The notes below the pieces were generated by a model. The model saw only the letters and a list, made by a program, of their open reading frames with translations. It did no database searches and was not told the origin of the DNA. This document shows, piece after piece, positions 48,510-59,900 of a DNA stretch of 64,000 nucleotides. The stretch's first letter is position 1. The number at the start of each line of letters is the position of its first letter. The translations under genes and the position numbers were made by a program. The DNA is taken from contig NC_064447.1 in assembly GCF_023343835.1 (NCBI RefSeq), forward strand, positions 11,366,501 to 11,430,500, in the 5' to 3' direction. Source of the DNA: Lagopus muta (taxonomy: Eukaryota > Chordata > Aves > Galliformes > Phasianidae).

Positions 48510-51500
48510 CTGGAGTAAAAGGGAAAATAAATCAGCTGTTAGCATCTAGGATTTAGCTCAGTCCGCTCTGAAAGAAATTAGAGGGAAGATTAATATCACC
48601 AGCTGACAAAAGCCATAATTTTAGGGTAGGATGGGTTGTAGTCCAAGTGTAACACATGCTGGCTGTAGGAGAGTGCTGTGCTCTGGCTGAGCCAGGCCTT
48701 GCTGCTAGGGGGAAATTCCCTGATGATCTCTTTCAATAAGAGATGCAGAAAAAGGACAAGAGAAATAAAGGTTTTGAGCTGAGACAGGGGAGCTTTAGGT
48801 TGGATATGAGGAGGAAGTTTTTCACACAGGGTGGTGAGGCACTGGCACAGGTTGCCCAAGGAGGCTGTGGATGCCCCATCCCTGCAGGCATTCAAGGCCA
48901 GGCTGGATGTGGCTCTGGGCAGCCTGGTCTGCTGGCTGGTGACCCTGCACACAGCAGAGGGTTGGAACCAGATAAGCATTGTGCTCCTTTGCAACCCAGG
49001 CCATTCTATGATTCTACAAAATCCCTTCTAATTTAGCGCAGAACCCCACAGCAAGACTACAGCTCCCTACTTGGACAGAAGGTGCAGAGAAGGGTGGAGT
49101 AATTGTAGGGAAACCAACCATTCTATGACTCTCTGATATAATCAAAGTGACCACAATTGCAACAGCAATTGAGAATCTCTCTACTTCTGATGCAAGGACT
49201 GACAGAATGCTTTTGTGCACAGCAGCTGCCATGCTGTTGTGTATTCTGCTCAGGTCAGGGCACCTGCACAGTGCTTGGAGTTTGGCTTGCAAGCCTCATT
49301 AAATACTGAAAATTAGTTATATCACTGGGAGGGAGTTAAGCAAAACCAAAAGTTATTTCAGGCAAACAACTCTATTTTGTACTTTCCAGTTGATTATCAG
49401 TAGTGTAATAATGCACACAACCAGCAGCGATGGAAGAAAACAGAAATGCAATATTTGGAAAAGAACTGCCAGAAAGGAGGGGATGCTTCCATCACATGGC
49501 TCAGGCACAAGCCCACGCTCAGACAGGATCTCACCCCTGACAACATGTACAGGGGACAACCAGTAGCCTCAGAGCCGGTACTGGCAGCTCACTGGAGCTG
49601 AGGAGCTCTGCTGAGCTGTAACCAGAGCAGCTCTGTGCCTCCAGAGCACGGCTTCTGGGACACAGCTGCAGGAAGCATGGAGAGCTCATCGATCTCGTCT
49701 GAACAGAGATCATGGCAAAGCCTTGCCCATAGCATCCAAGCGCACATTTCCCTTCTGTTCCCACTGACATTCCCACCAATAGCAGCCACATCCCATACAG
49801 CACACAAACATTTACTCAGTCACTGCCATATCTCATGCCTTCTCTTGAAATCTCTCATTCAAGCATGCAAAAGCTTTTATTCCTTTTTTTCCCCCCTGAT
49901 AGCCTGCATAGCCAACCTAAAAGGCAATTAAAAATCAAAGTGGTGGCTGCCTATGACGTACAAGAGAGAGATGGGTAAGCACAACTCACAACCACTAGTG
50001 ATTGCAGTTAGTTTCAGAAGGTTGGTATCATTCTGAGTCTGACACCACACAGCAAACACACGCCCTCCTTGATCCTGCCTGCCACACAACTAGTCTCTCC
50101 TCCTCTAATGGCCTCTGAAGAACAATCTTCAAATGCCTTCCAAACCATCATCTGAAAAGGGCACCGCATCCATCATCCCACTCCTTTGCTTAGATATCTG
50201 CTTCGATACTATTTTGTGCCTGTTTTCCAGCACAGAGAGTGATAGACGGGGCTGAGAAATTTTTTCCCAGACTTTTCTGAAACTGAGGAAAGCAGTTTGC
50301 TAACAGCTTTGCAAAATTCCCCTTCTGTTAACCATGCTTTGGATCTTTCTATTGTTTTAAGACTGCAAAGCTCCAGGTGCCTTGATGCGTAATTAATATT
50401 ACAACAAAACCCCACCAGCATTTAACAATTATTCCAGAAGGAACTCAGCAAATCTATCACCTGGAAAAACGTTCCTTTGCACCAGCTGCCAACCTTGGGA
50501 AGACAACACCGGGCTCCCTCCAAAGGCCTTCCTGAACAGGTGGTTTTTGCAGCGTGCCTGGAATATCCCCAGATTTGGAACACTTTGCAGCCAAGGGGTA
50601 CAGAGAGCAGCTCCAGAGTCTTGGCACTGCTGCAGGAAACATCCTGCCAGCACAGCCCTGTCTATTTTGTAAGGGGCTCCAACAAAAGTGCTTCTGCTGA
50701 TGGTGGATGTGGCAGCGTGACAGAGAGAGGCTACAGCTCAGGTCCTCTGCTGCAGAGGCAACAGACTTTTCCTGCAGACCTGGTTTCCTCTGTTCCTATC
50801 AAGAAACAAGATGTTGTACCTTGTGCCAGCCTATGTGTTGCTGCAGCTCTGTATGCTAGTGTTAAGGCTTAAAGTGCTCGGGGAGCTGTGAGATGATGTC
50901 GGCATCCAGCAGAAAAGTCTCTGCATCCTGAGCAGAGGCAGATGGCTGCAGCTCATTCAACAGTGAGCATCACCTAAAGATATGAACTCCTGGATGCGCT
51001 CCCCTGCCAACGACACAATGCAACCACAGCTCTTCCGACTCCTTTCCCAATCCAAAGTCAGTCTCAATGCCTCAGATGCTCTCCTCCAGCTCCAGAGAAA
51101 CAAGCCTCTGCTGGAGAGATGGATCGTGTCAGCTGAGTTGCAGTGTTATACACATAAGTAAAAATAAAAATAAAAAATCGCTTCCTGTGGCTCCTTCCTG
51201 GTCTTCCTGATGGCCCCACAGACACAGGGAAGAAACATAAAGGCAGTTAAAAGGCCAGGAGGTCTAAGAAGAAATGCTGAGAGGGAGATGTATCCAGGAA
51301 AGGAGCACATTACTTGATAGGTACAATAACAGTGACGCAGCCACTTGATTTCTATCCACTGCTAGGAAAAATATACTTACCCACCGAACTAATACAGTTT
51401 CTGTACCTAAGCCAAGTCCTTTTGAGACGGCCAGAAGTCAACATAATGAAGAGGAGAAATATTGGGAGCACTTTTAGATGGGCTGCTGCCACTTGAAATA

Positions 51501-54500
51501 GACTTGCCATGGACGGAAAGTCCAAGATTTTCAAACTAGGCCACCTGCTGATAATCTGTCCCCTAATTAGTCTGTTATCCCAACTGAAAGAGAATACTAA
51601 TGCAGTGTAAATAAGACCAATGCCTTTGAGAGAGGACTTTCATGAAACTTATATAGCTGCAAAAGCCTCATCTAACTTCAGCCTTTCGCCATCGTTAGCA
51701 CTGATGCTGGGAAGGATAACCTGTTTTTTGGTCTTGATAGAAAGTGGTTTCTTTGTTTTTCCTTCAAAATAAGCAAGAACCAACTATTCCGTGTTTCCAA
51801 ACTATCTTTAAAGGTCTGCTCTGAACAAGGTACTGATACCTGCCCTGAGCAGCAAGAAATTTTCTAAGTTACGATCCCAGATCCCTGCCTGCCCCAATGA
51901 AAGTCAAGGAGTCAAATAATAAATGTTTTGCATGACAGTACAGACAGCTTATATTAGAGGATTACTTTCTAGTGTTTTTAAACTACTGAGGAAATAGAAA
52001 TGCTGCAGGGCTTTTTGCTTTGTTTTCAGTTTTCCCTACTCTGCATCGCCCTTCAGTGCGACGGTGGCTTTGTTTCCTTGGAAACCTCCCTAGGCTGAAG
52101 TGTGATTGGTGTACGGTGACATTAGAGGCTGTCAACCAGAGTGTGGGGATGCCTATGAAACAATAAATACAGAAAATGAGAGGCTATTTAAGCATTATAT
52201 TGATAGCACAAAATGCACAAATGCTGTTCAGAGGCAAAACAGCAATCAGAGTTGGCTAGCTGAGTCAATGGGAAATTCAAAAATAGTTCCAATTATTATT
52301 ATTATTTTAAGTGAATGGATAAGAAACAGCTTTCTGAGATTATTTCTTAAAATGTAGATGGCAGCAGCTTCTCTTGGTTGACATGAAACAAGTATGTGTA
52401 AAAGAGGTAGGCTTGACCTGGTAGGCAAGTCATTTTGCTGGACATGGGAACCCTCCCTATGAACATCTCGTCTGCAGCTCCTGCCCAACTTGTCAAAATT
52501 GCTTGAAAACATCAGAAACAAGTTAAGCCATATTCCTCAATAAGTGTTAAGTGGAAATTTATGGTATGTTCCCACAGAGCTGAGAAAGGGAAAATCAGTT
52601 GTGCCATAGCGGGCAGCTTGGCAGAGCAGAGCATCTCCAGCATCCAGCAGGGACTGACACTGCACAGAATCTATGAGAATATCACCTCCTGAAAACAGTT
52701 TTCGGGGTATCACAAAGACACGTGAGCATAAGAACATACACAACACCCTGCCCTGCTGCCCTTCCCTGGCTGGCTGACATCACAGATGCATCATCAAATT
52801 TCCCTACAATGGTGAGCACCAGATTTCTTCAGATCGTCTGTCCAGAGCCTGGTCCACTTGACTCATTACCTAAAAGCCTATTATTATTAATCACTTAGAA
52901 ATTACACTCTTAGCACTCTCTTGCTCCACACCTGCCAATTAAACTACTTTAACCTCATTAACGGTGCTGGTGCTTGGCTTTCATGACATGGAGTGAGTTA
53001 ACCATTTGATTTATGAATATTGGAGTGCTGCTTGGTCTGCTACATTTCCTCTTCGTTCCTCTCTTGCTCTTCTCGTCAGGAGGGAGCAAGGAGGAAGGCT
53101 CCCAGGCAGCTGTGTTGCAAATGCAGTCAGTCAACCTGAGAGTTTCTCTCAGGCTTCTTCGTGCTCAGTAAAGCCCATGAGAGTTGAAGCCAGCGAGCTT
53201 CCTTCTTTTCCCCAGAAAATCTTGACACTTCAGGCAACAAGGGTAAAACTAAGAAGCAGAGAGATGACATATGGGTTGGAAGCAAAAGCACTGTTTTTGG
53301 CCTTACCTGCCCTTCTGTGCAGCACAGTAAGTGGAATTTGAGATCCATGCAAATACGTATTAGAGGAAAATAGCATCAGGATCCCCTTTGCTGCAGAGGA
53401 CTGAACATGTGTAGAGCTCTTATATAAAAAAGATATCTTTAACTCTTCACTTAATAGGAAATATTCTTGCCTGCTAAAAACGATGGAGATTCTGAAATTC
53501 TCAGAAAACCAGAGCTTGTCTGTTAAGATATCCTTTGAGAACAGAAACCGAGAGCAGAAAAGATGAACGGGAAGAGCTAATAGGTACAGGAATATTTGAA
53601 AACAGAGTGGTCAAACATCTATACCCACCTCTGCCCCTGTACCCTCATCTCCTGCCTGTACCAGCCAACATAAACAGCATTTTCAGGCTGATCAAAAGGC
53701 AGCATCTCCTCTTGCTACCTCTATCGGGAGCCTATTAACATTTCATGCCTAAAAGCACTCCCCACAAAAATAAGCAAGCATCAAAGACATTATACAGAAG
53801 GGCTGCATATCTAAGCCCCAAGGAAAAACAAGAGGCATATTTTGTTCCCATTCTCACATGCAGACACAGTCACAAAAACACTAGAATCTCAATCGAGACC
53901 TTCAGGCTCGACTGCAATACATAGTAAATAAATAATATTAATAACAGCCTGAGGGGAAAAAAAAAAAAAAGACACAACACTTTCTTTTATGTCGTATAAA
54001 CAGTGCACATAGAAGGCAGTAATGACACCCTGCAAGGAGACTTTTGCGTATTACCAGGAAATACCACATGGGGCAATGAAATTAATGTCAGAAGGTGCCA
54101 GAGCTAAATTCATGATCATGCTCAGCAAACTGTTTTAATGACAGGTTTAATGCTGGGTTGTTACAGTGACATGACCAAAGCACTACGGCTTTAATCTGGA
54201 GGTAGCGCTTGTGCATCGTGCAGACAGCAGCTCCAGCTCTGCCAAGGAAGCTGCTGGCACGCTGGGTCAGCGATAGGGCAGCACAAAGCAGAAGGCTGTC
54301 CGTGGTAATTAACAGGAGGTGAGAGTTGGGTAGCCAGGAAAAGCAGCTGTAGCTGCAGGTGCAGAAAAGCTACAGATGAAAACTGTCATCTTCCTTCACT
54401 ACTTGCTGCTCTTGATTTATTCTTGCTGGAAGGGTCAGGTTTGGAGTGGTTTGGCCCACTGCTCGCTTCTTGTGCTGTCAGCTCAGATTCATCGGGATCT

Positions 54501-57500
54501 CAGCTGACAACACACAATTTGAGAGACAGATTTACCTGTCTGCATGTCCCTTGAAGTCTGCTTATTCACCCATGGCCACTGCTGGGCTTTTACAGACCAT
54601 AACCACTTATTTCTTAAAGAAGATGTGAGACACAAGATAGAGCACTGTCAAATGCGTAATGCTGGCATACAACCACCTTCCTTGGAGAACAGAGTCTGAA
54701 AGCATCCCAAGCAGAAGGCTCCTGTAGACTGGGGCGTTTGGAAACCTGAATGCTGGGCTTTCACTGTAATTGCTATGAGATCCCTGGCAGGTTACTGATT
54801 CCCCACTTACTCCCATTATAATGCAGGCAGCAGTTCTCATCACTAAAGAACATACTTCCAAATCTCAGTGTTTGCTGCAGCTGCCTAAAAAGGTACTGTG
54901 AAAACCTGTGATAATATCGATGCAGACAAATAATGGCAACAGTGCAATGCAGGTGTGGCAATGGGATTTCAAAGTCTTTGGTGCTGGGAATGAATGTGTG
55001 CAGTGACTGGGCAACACTCAGCGAGGCAAAGGCAAACCCTTACCTCTGACTCTGACATTTCTAAGGGCTTCTCGTTGAGTCCCAAGCCCTCGGTCAGCAC
55101 AGCTCCATTGTACTTGTTGCAGATATCCTCATCAGAGTAGTGCAGCCCCCCTGGGCTTGGGCGAGGAGGAGACCTGGCAAACATAACATGTGAGTGTATG
55201 GATAGTGTCACTTCTCTGAAATGATGCAATTAGAGACAATAAAATCACGCTTAGAAATCAGAACCACAGCCTGGAGCAGTGACTTGGGCATTAGTGTGAA
55301 GACCTCCTTAGATCCACCAGACAACAGTGTCTCCTTGTTGCCTACTTAATAGCTGCCTGAATCTAAATGAAAAGGCATTTCCAGCAGCGTGGTGTTCCCA
55401 GCTTCTTACCTGGTTCCATTTTTCTTTGAGAATGTGCTCTTGATGTTTAGGTGTCTGCTATTGAGCTCCAGAGCAGTGAAGCCTCCATTATCCAAGGTGA
55501 CTGACTCTTCCACATTGGAGATGGTCTTACCTGGAGCCAGGCAATGAGAGATTCAGCTGAAATAAGGGCATTTTCCTCCCAGATACAACTTTAAGAGTGA
55601 TTAAAAATGAGTTGCTAACTTTCCTTCCGTTTTGTGATACCACTATTTTTTAAAAATCTCTCTAGCTTTGTTACTGAAAAATGAGTACAAAGTGGAAGAA
55701 AGGAGAACATCAGGAGTGCAGACAGGCAGAAGGAGCAAAAGTAGGGGAGGGACAGAGTCATGGATGAATGCATTTCATTCAATGGTAAGTATCTAAAATA
55801 ATGCAGGTGAACTGTGCTCCACAAGTGCTTATGCTTGTCTTTTGACTACAAATGGAACCCAGGTGAGTATTTCAGGTGGCCACTGAAAGTGTCCTAAACC
55901 AGGTGACATGCATCCCATTAATGCTGACTGAAGCAAAACAAAAGTAAAACTAGGAAAGGCAGAAAAAGAAGAAACAAACAAACAAAAAAGGCAGGAAAGC
56001 AAGAGAAAGGACTAGTGGGCAGCAAATGGGAAAAAAGATGTCAGAAGTGTAATGAGAATAGGATATAGGTGTGAGAAATCACAAACAGTGTAAGGCAGGG
56101 AAAAGCACAGGGACTGGCGGACAAGGGAAAATACAGCAAGATATGTTTGTTCTTGTGATCAAATATAGCAAGAGCTTATTCTCTCCCATGCTCTTCTTTG
56201 TAATCCCAAAGGTGTGAGCTCAGCTAGTGTCCTGCAGAGAAGGACCAGTTGCGTATTGCCACTTTGCAGCAGACAGGTGCTTCATCCTCAACTTCAATTT
56301 CAATGCTACATTAAGACTCAGTGTGAACACTGATACCTGACAGTGCAGGTCAGACGTGTCTTTTCTTGTCTGCGCCCCAAACACACAGCAAAACTAAGAA
56401 GATGAGTGATTTCCTATGAGCTGTGCATACAAATATGCAATAGTATTAACTTGGTAAAATGCCATGGTATTCATACATCTTATATGCCATGGGACTAAAA
56501 TCTGATTTTCTAACGCTTGTTAGCAGTGAATTATAAAGAAAGAAAAGATCTTCTCTTTGGGACTGAATTTCTAAATACTGTCTGGAAGACTCTTTCCAGA
56601 CTCCTTCATTACATTAATCCCTTAGAACGAGCAGCATAAAGACTCATCCACTCAATCTGACTCACTAACGGGCCTTTTTGGCAAGGCCTTCTAGCAGCAG
56701 AGCAATTTCTTGCTGGAGGTGGGGATAGCTACCAAAGAAACACACAGATTAACAACTTTTTCACATAAGGTGAAGAAAAGATAAGAACAATAGTCACTGC
56801 TCTGGAACCAGGTGCTTAAAAAGGGGACTTTTTCAACGTTCCCAGTTCCAGAGCAGGTAGCTCCTCTTCCCTTTCAGAAAGGAATGGTAAAAACTGTAAC
56901 TAAAGGAAAATTCACATCTTGATCCTCGTAGTGCCCCAAAGTTCAACAGGCCCGGATAACCAAGGCACCTCCCAGCTCCTTGGCACCAGACCAGTAACTG
57001 CAGCTTGGCTTAGGGAATGAACACGAGATGCTGGGCACTCTATTTAATATAAGGGAGCTATGATGTAGTCCTCACACATACAGCCATAGGATATTTGCAT
57101 TGGGTACAGACACGGAAAGCAGAACCCTCTCCCCATCTATCAGGGAATGACAACTGAGCTAAATGAAGTCTCAGCTCATTCATTTTTTTCTTGTCCTCTG
57201 CCAAGCATTTGACCCAGATGCCTTGGCTTTTGTTACAGCCCCTGGGCCTTCCACATGCTGTTCTGTCCAAGCCTGTGGTTAACTTCCAAAATCTCGCAGG
57301 CTCAGGCACTCTTTGCCCAGCAAGGCCATGGGCAAAAGCCATTTCTACCAAATCAAACAGTAAAAATATCCAACTCTTCTGCCACGCAAAATACCTGTTA
57401 AGAGAGCACATGCTGGTGAAATCAAGATTTCAAATGGAAGACATTTCTAATTCTTGAAGATCTTGAGAGCATGTGCACAGTGCAGAGCCGCTGTCTTACC

Positions 57501-59900
57501 TGTGCTGCAGTTCTTGTACTTCTTGCTCTGGCCATGCAGGACCAAAGCAAACACCACCAACAGGATCAGGATCAGACTTGAGAGAGCCATCACCAGGAGA
57601 AACCACCACTCCTCATAGAAAGGGGCTTCTGTTTGTGCTGAAAATGCAAAGGAGGAACAACAACGACTCCTTATGCTCCTGAAGAATTTCCCTTTCTCCC
57701 CCACGGTGAGCTAGACCCCTAACAGTGCTCTGGAAAGAGGCGTTCAAAGAAGTTGCCTGAATTTTGTGTTTTCTCAAGTCATTTCACTGCATTTGACCTC
57801 AGCTGGAGGCATAAAAATGATACAAACTTCCCCTTCCTAGAGTTCTCTTGCCCAGTTGTGGTTTGAAGCAGTTAAGTACTATTGTTTTTTTGATGTGATG
57901 TTCTCCTCGACAGCACCTCTCAGCTTTGACCAGAAGTGCTGCCACTGGAGCACAAAGAGCAGTTGTATGTAATTTCCCTATCGTGTACCCTATGAGGAGT
58001 GGTTGATGCCAGGAGACCAACCCAAATCCTCACTGCCACTGAACCCAGGCACTCTCTTTCCTCTCACTATCCCGGACCACGGATGTAAACTAACGTCTGC
58101 TGTAAGCCTGATGATGTGGGCAATCTGTTCCAGATCACTGGGTATTTCTGCAGCAGTGAAAAGCAGCCACAATCTTTATTTGTTAGGAGGTCAACCCAAG
58201 CTAACAAAGTCCTGCAGGCAAACTGCACGAGGCACGCTGGGCTGAGCAGATTCAGTGCAATTTACACCTCCCTGTGCGAGCTGAAGTGGGCAGCATAAAA
58301 TGCTGTATACTTTTATGGCTGGGAATCTCAACGGAAACCTCTTACTTTCATGCAGTAATTTGAGATGAATACTGAAGCATCAAAAGGAGGTGAATTAAAT
58401 AGTTCAGTTCAAGTGGAGAACTTACAAACAAGCAGTTTATTTATAAAAAGCATCAGAAGGGGTTGTGTGTCCGGCTTCAGGGGAATAATGTCTTCTGGGA
58501 ATGGAAAGACTGACATGATCACTGACCCCTTACGTTGTGCTACAGCCTCTGTGAAACCACAGATAGGAAAAACACTGACTCTTGGTGTTTGAAGTGGGCT
58601 GTCTATGCCCTTGTCCTGAAGGAGAAAAGCAAGGGTAGCACTCACACTGAAATCCATAGACAGCTCTCAGGCTAAGTGGTTAATTGTGTAAGGACAAATG
58701 CAGCCGTGATGGCGATAGCAGCATTTACTGCTCCTGCCTGCTGGGTAACCACTGAATGGTGTTTATGCTTTTCACTCGAGAAGCAAAGAGATAAAAGCCA
58801 CTCCAGATACTGGAGCACTGCCAGGTTCTCAAGACTCTCCAGAACTTTGAATCACAAAGACATTTTTTGAGGTTCTTTTATTCCTCGTCTGTCTTTGCTG
58901 ACGCAGCGAGGACGAAACCTGTTGCTCAAAAGCAACCTGGAGTACAGCCCTCTCTGCAAGGGTAAGAGGAGACCTGAGCAAGATGTTTACAAGGGCAAGC
59001 TCTCTCCCACTTCACAACAGCCCATCGAACTAAAGCTGTCCAAGCATGGCAAGCCGAGTGGAATTGCAAGTTTCTTTTCAAGGCACTGAAGGTTCCTTCA
59101 CAAAATCAGAGTGCTGCCTTGTTCAAAGGGACTCTGGAAGCGTGTTTAGCCCTCTTTACTGGGAATTATCATAATAGAGTGGGAAGGGTGGGAAGAGTCC
59201 ATGAGTGCCACCACCAATCTGTCATGTTGAATGGGAATGGGGGCATCACAGTGTGCTGGAATTGCCAGCACAGAGGATATAATGAGTAGTTTTGTCAGAC
59301 TGCATTCTTGAGAGCTAAATGTAAAATAACACAGAAAGTGCTTATCACAGAACCTTGGGAAAAGAGAAGAAAGCAGAGTAAACAAAACAACAGACCTGGA
59401 GAGGAGGAAGGAGAAAAAGCAAACAAATTGTAGACTCTGTAAATTAGTCTTAAGGCAAGAAATCTTACGTGTAAACACACTCTCAAACTTCCTGAGAAGG
59501 TTCTTTGCCAAGCTTAAAAATGGCACAAGCTTATTCTTCCCGTTGAGAGTAAAGCATACTAAAATAACAAGCCTGGATTCTCAACAACATTTTGCCCTGA
59601 AACAAGCAAAAACAAGCTGGCCTTGGTGTTTTATTGTAACATGAGAAGCTGGTTTTGTTTTGTTTTATTTTTTCTTCCTCCTCCACCTCCAGTAAGAAAA
59701 TCTGTTGGAAAGCATTATCACACAAACACGATTACCTGATACTGCCACAGAGGGAACACTTGGCTCTCCGTAGCCAAATTCATTGACAGCCACCACCCGA
59801 AATTCGTACGTCACACCCTGTTTGAGTTTGTCCAGGCTGACGGTGTAGGAGGTAGCGCTGCGAGGAATGTCCTTCACAAACATGTCCCACAGTCCTTCAT
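48237..59900 (-). CDS. SDK1: Sidekick-1 cell adhesion protein, last five coding exons
   Basis: Single-pass synaptic adhesion protein (Ig plus fibronectin III repeats) mediating homophilic, lamina-specific connections in retina. Exons (minus strand): 59900-59736, 57637-57500, 55530-55410, 55173-55044, 48509-48237; all borders are GT-AG and phases agree. They encode the end of the last FN3 domain ([20 protein letters not shown]), a transmembrane helix starting [17 protein letters not shown], and a cytoplasmic tail with [16 protein letters not shown] and [20 protein letters not shown]. The C-terminus GFSSFV is the PDZ ligand known to bind MAGI scaffolds. All upstream exons lie beyond the right edge. 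SDK2 shares the tail motifs; SDK1 is preferred because CYP3A lies beside SDK1 in birds as far as I recall. The 3' neighbour on the same strand is the complete CYP3A gene. Confidence 0.92.
48510..55043 (-). other. SDK1: SDK1 last intron
   Basis: About 6.5 kb with a CR1 fragment at 48765-49017. An oligo-A run lies at about 53958-53971. No nested gene was recognised. Confidence 0.8.
48765..49017 (+). mobile_element. CR1 LINE 3' end in SDK1 last intron
   Basis: Well-preserved sense-strand CR1: aggttttgagctgagacagg, ggttggatatgaggaggaag, ggtggtgaggcactggcaca, gatgccccatccctgcaggc, ttcaaggccaggctggatgt, ggctctgggcagcctggtct, tail ccattctatgattctac. It is antisense to SDK1. Confidence 0.92.
55044..55173 (-). 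CDS. SDK1: SDK1 penultimate exon
   Basis: 130 nt encoding [20 protein letters not shown] and [15 protein letters not shown] to MSESE. Acceptor gccag, donor GTAAGG. Cytoplasmic tail. Confidence 0.94.
55410..55530 (-). CDS. SDK1: SDK1 cytoplasmic exon
   Basis: 121 nt encoding [20 protein letters not shown] and [19 protein letters not shown]. Acceptor ctccag, donor GTAAGA. Only 236 nt of intron separate it from the next exon. Confidence 0.94.
55531..57499 (-). other. SDK1: SDK1 intron between the transmembrane exon and the first tail exon
   Basis: Nearly 2 kb. A purine-rich, A-rich stretch lies at about 55930-56030, including a short (AAAC)n run. No other feature was seen. Confidence 0.75.
57500..57637 (-). 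CDS. SDK1: SDK1 transmembrane exon
   Basis: 138 nt encoding the juxtamembrane [15 protein letters not shown], a hydrophobic helix through [13 protein letters not shown], and a basic stop-transfer [13 protein letters not shown]. Acceptor tttcag, donor GTAAGA. Confidence 0.95.
57638..59735 (-). other. SDK1: SDK1 intron between FN3 exon and transmembrane exon
   Basis: About 2.1 kb with no recognised repeat or gene. Confidence 0.75.
59736..59900 (-). CDS. SDK1: SDK1 exon, C-terminal part of the last FN3 domain
   Basis: 165 nt encoding [20 protein letters not shown], then [20 protein letters not shown] and [15 protein letters not shown]. The Y-x-F-R-V-x-A-x-N strand and the GxGEPS end are typical of fibronectin type III. 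Acceptor ccag, donor GTAATC. Confidence 0.94.

Noticed and set aside
49085-49135. Possible second CR1 tail (ccattctatgactctc)
   Set aside because: Only the tail-like octamer is present with no CR1 body before it; too short to call.
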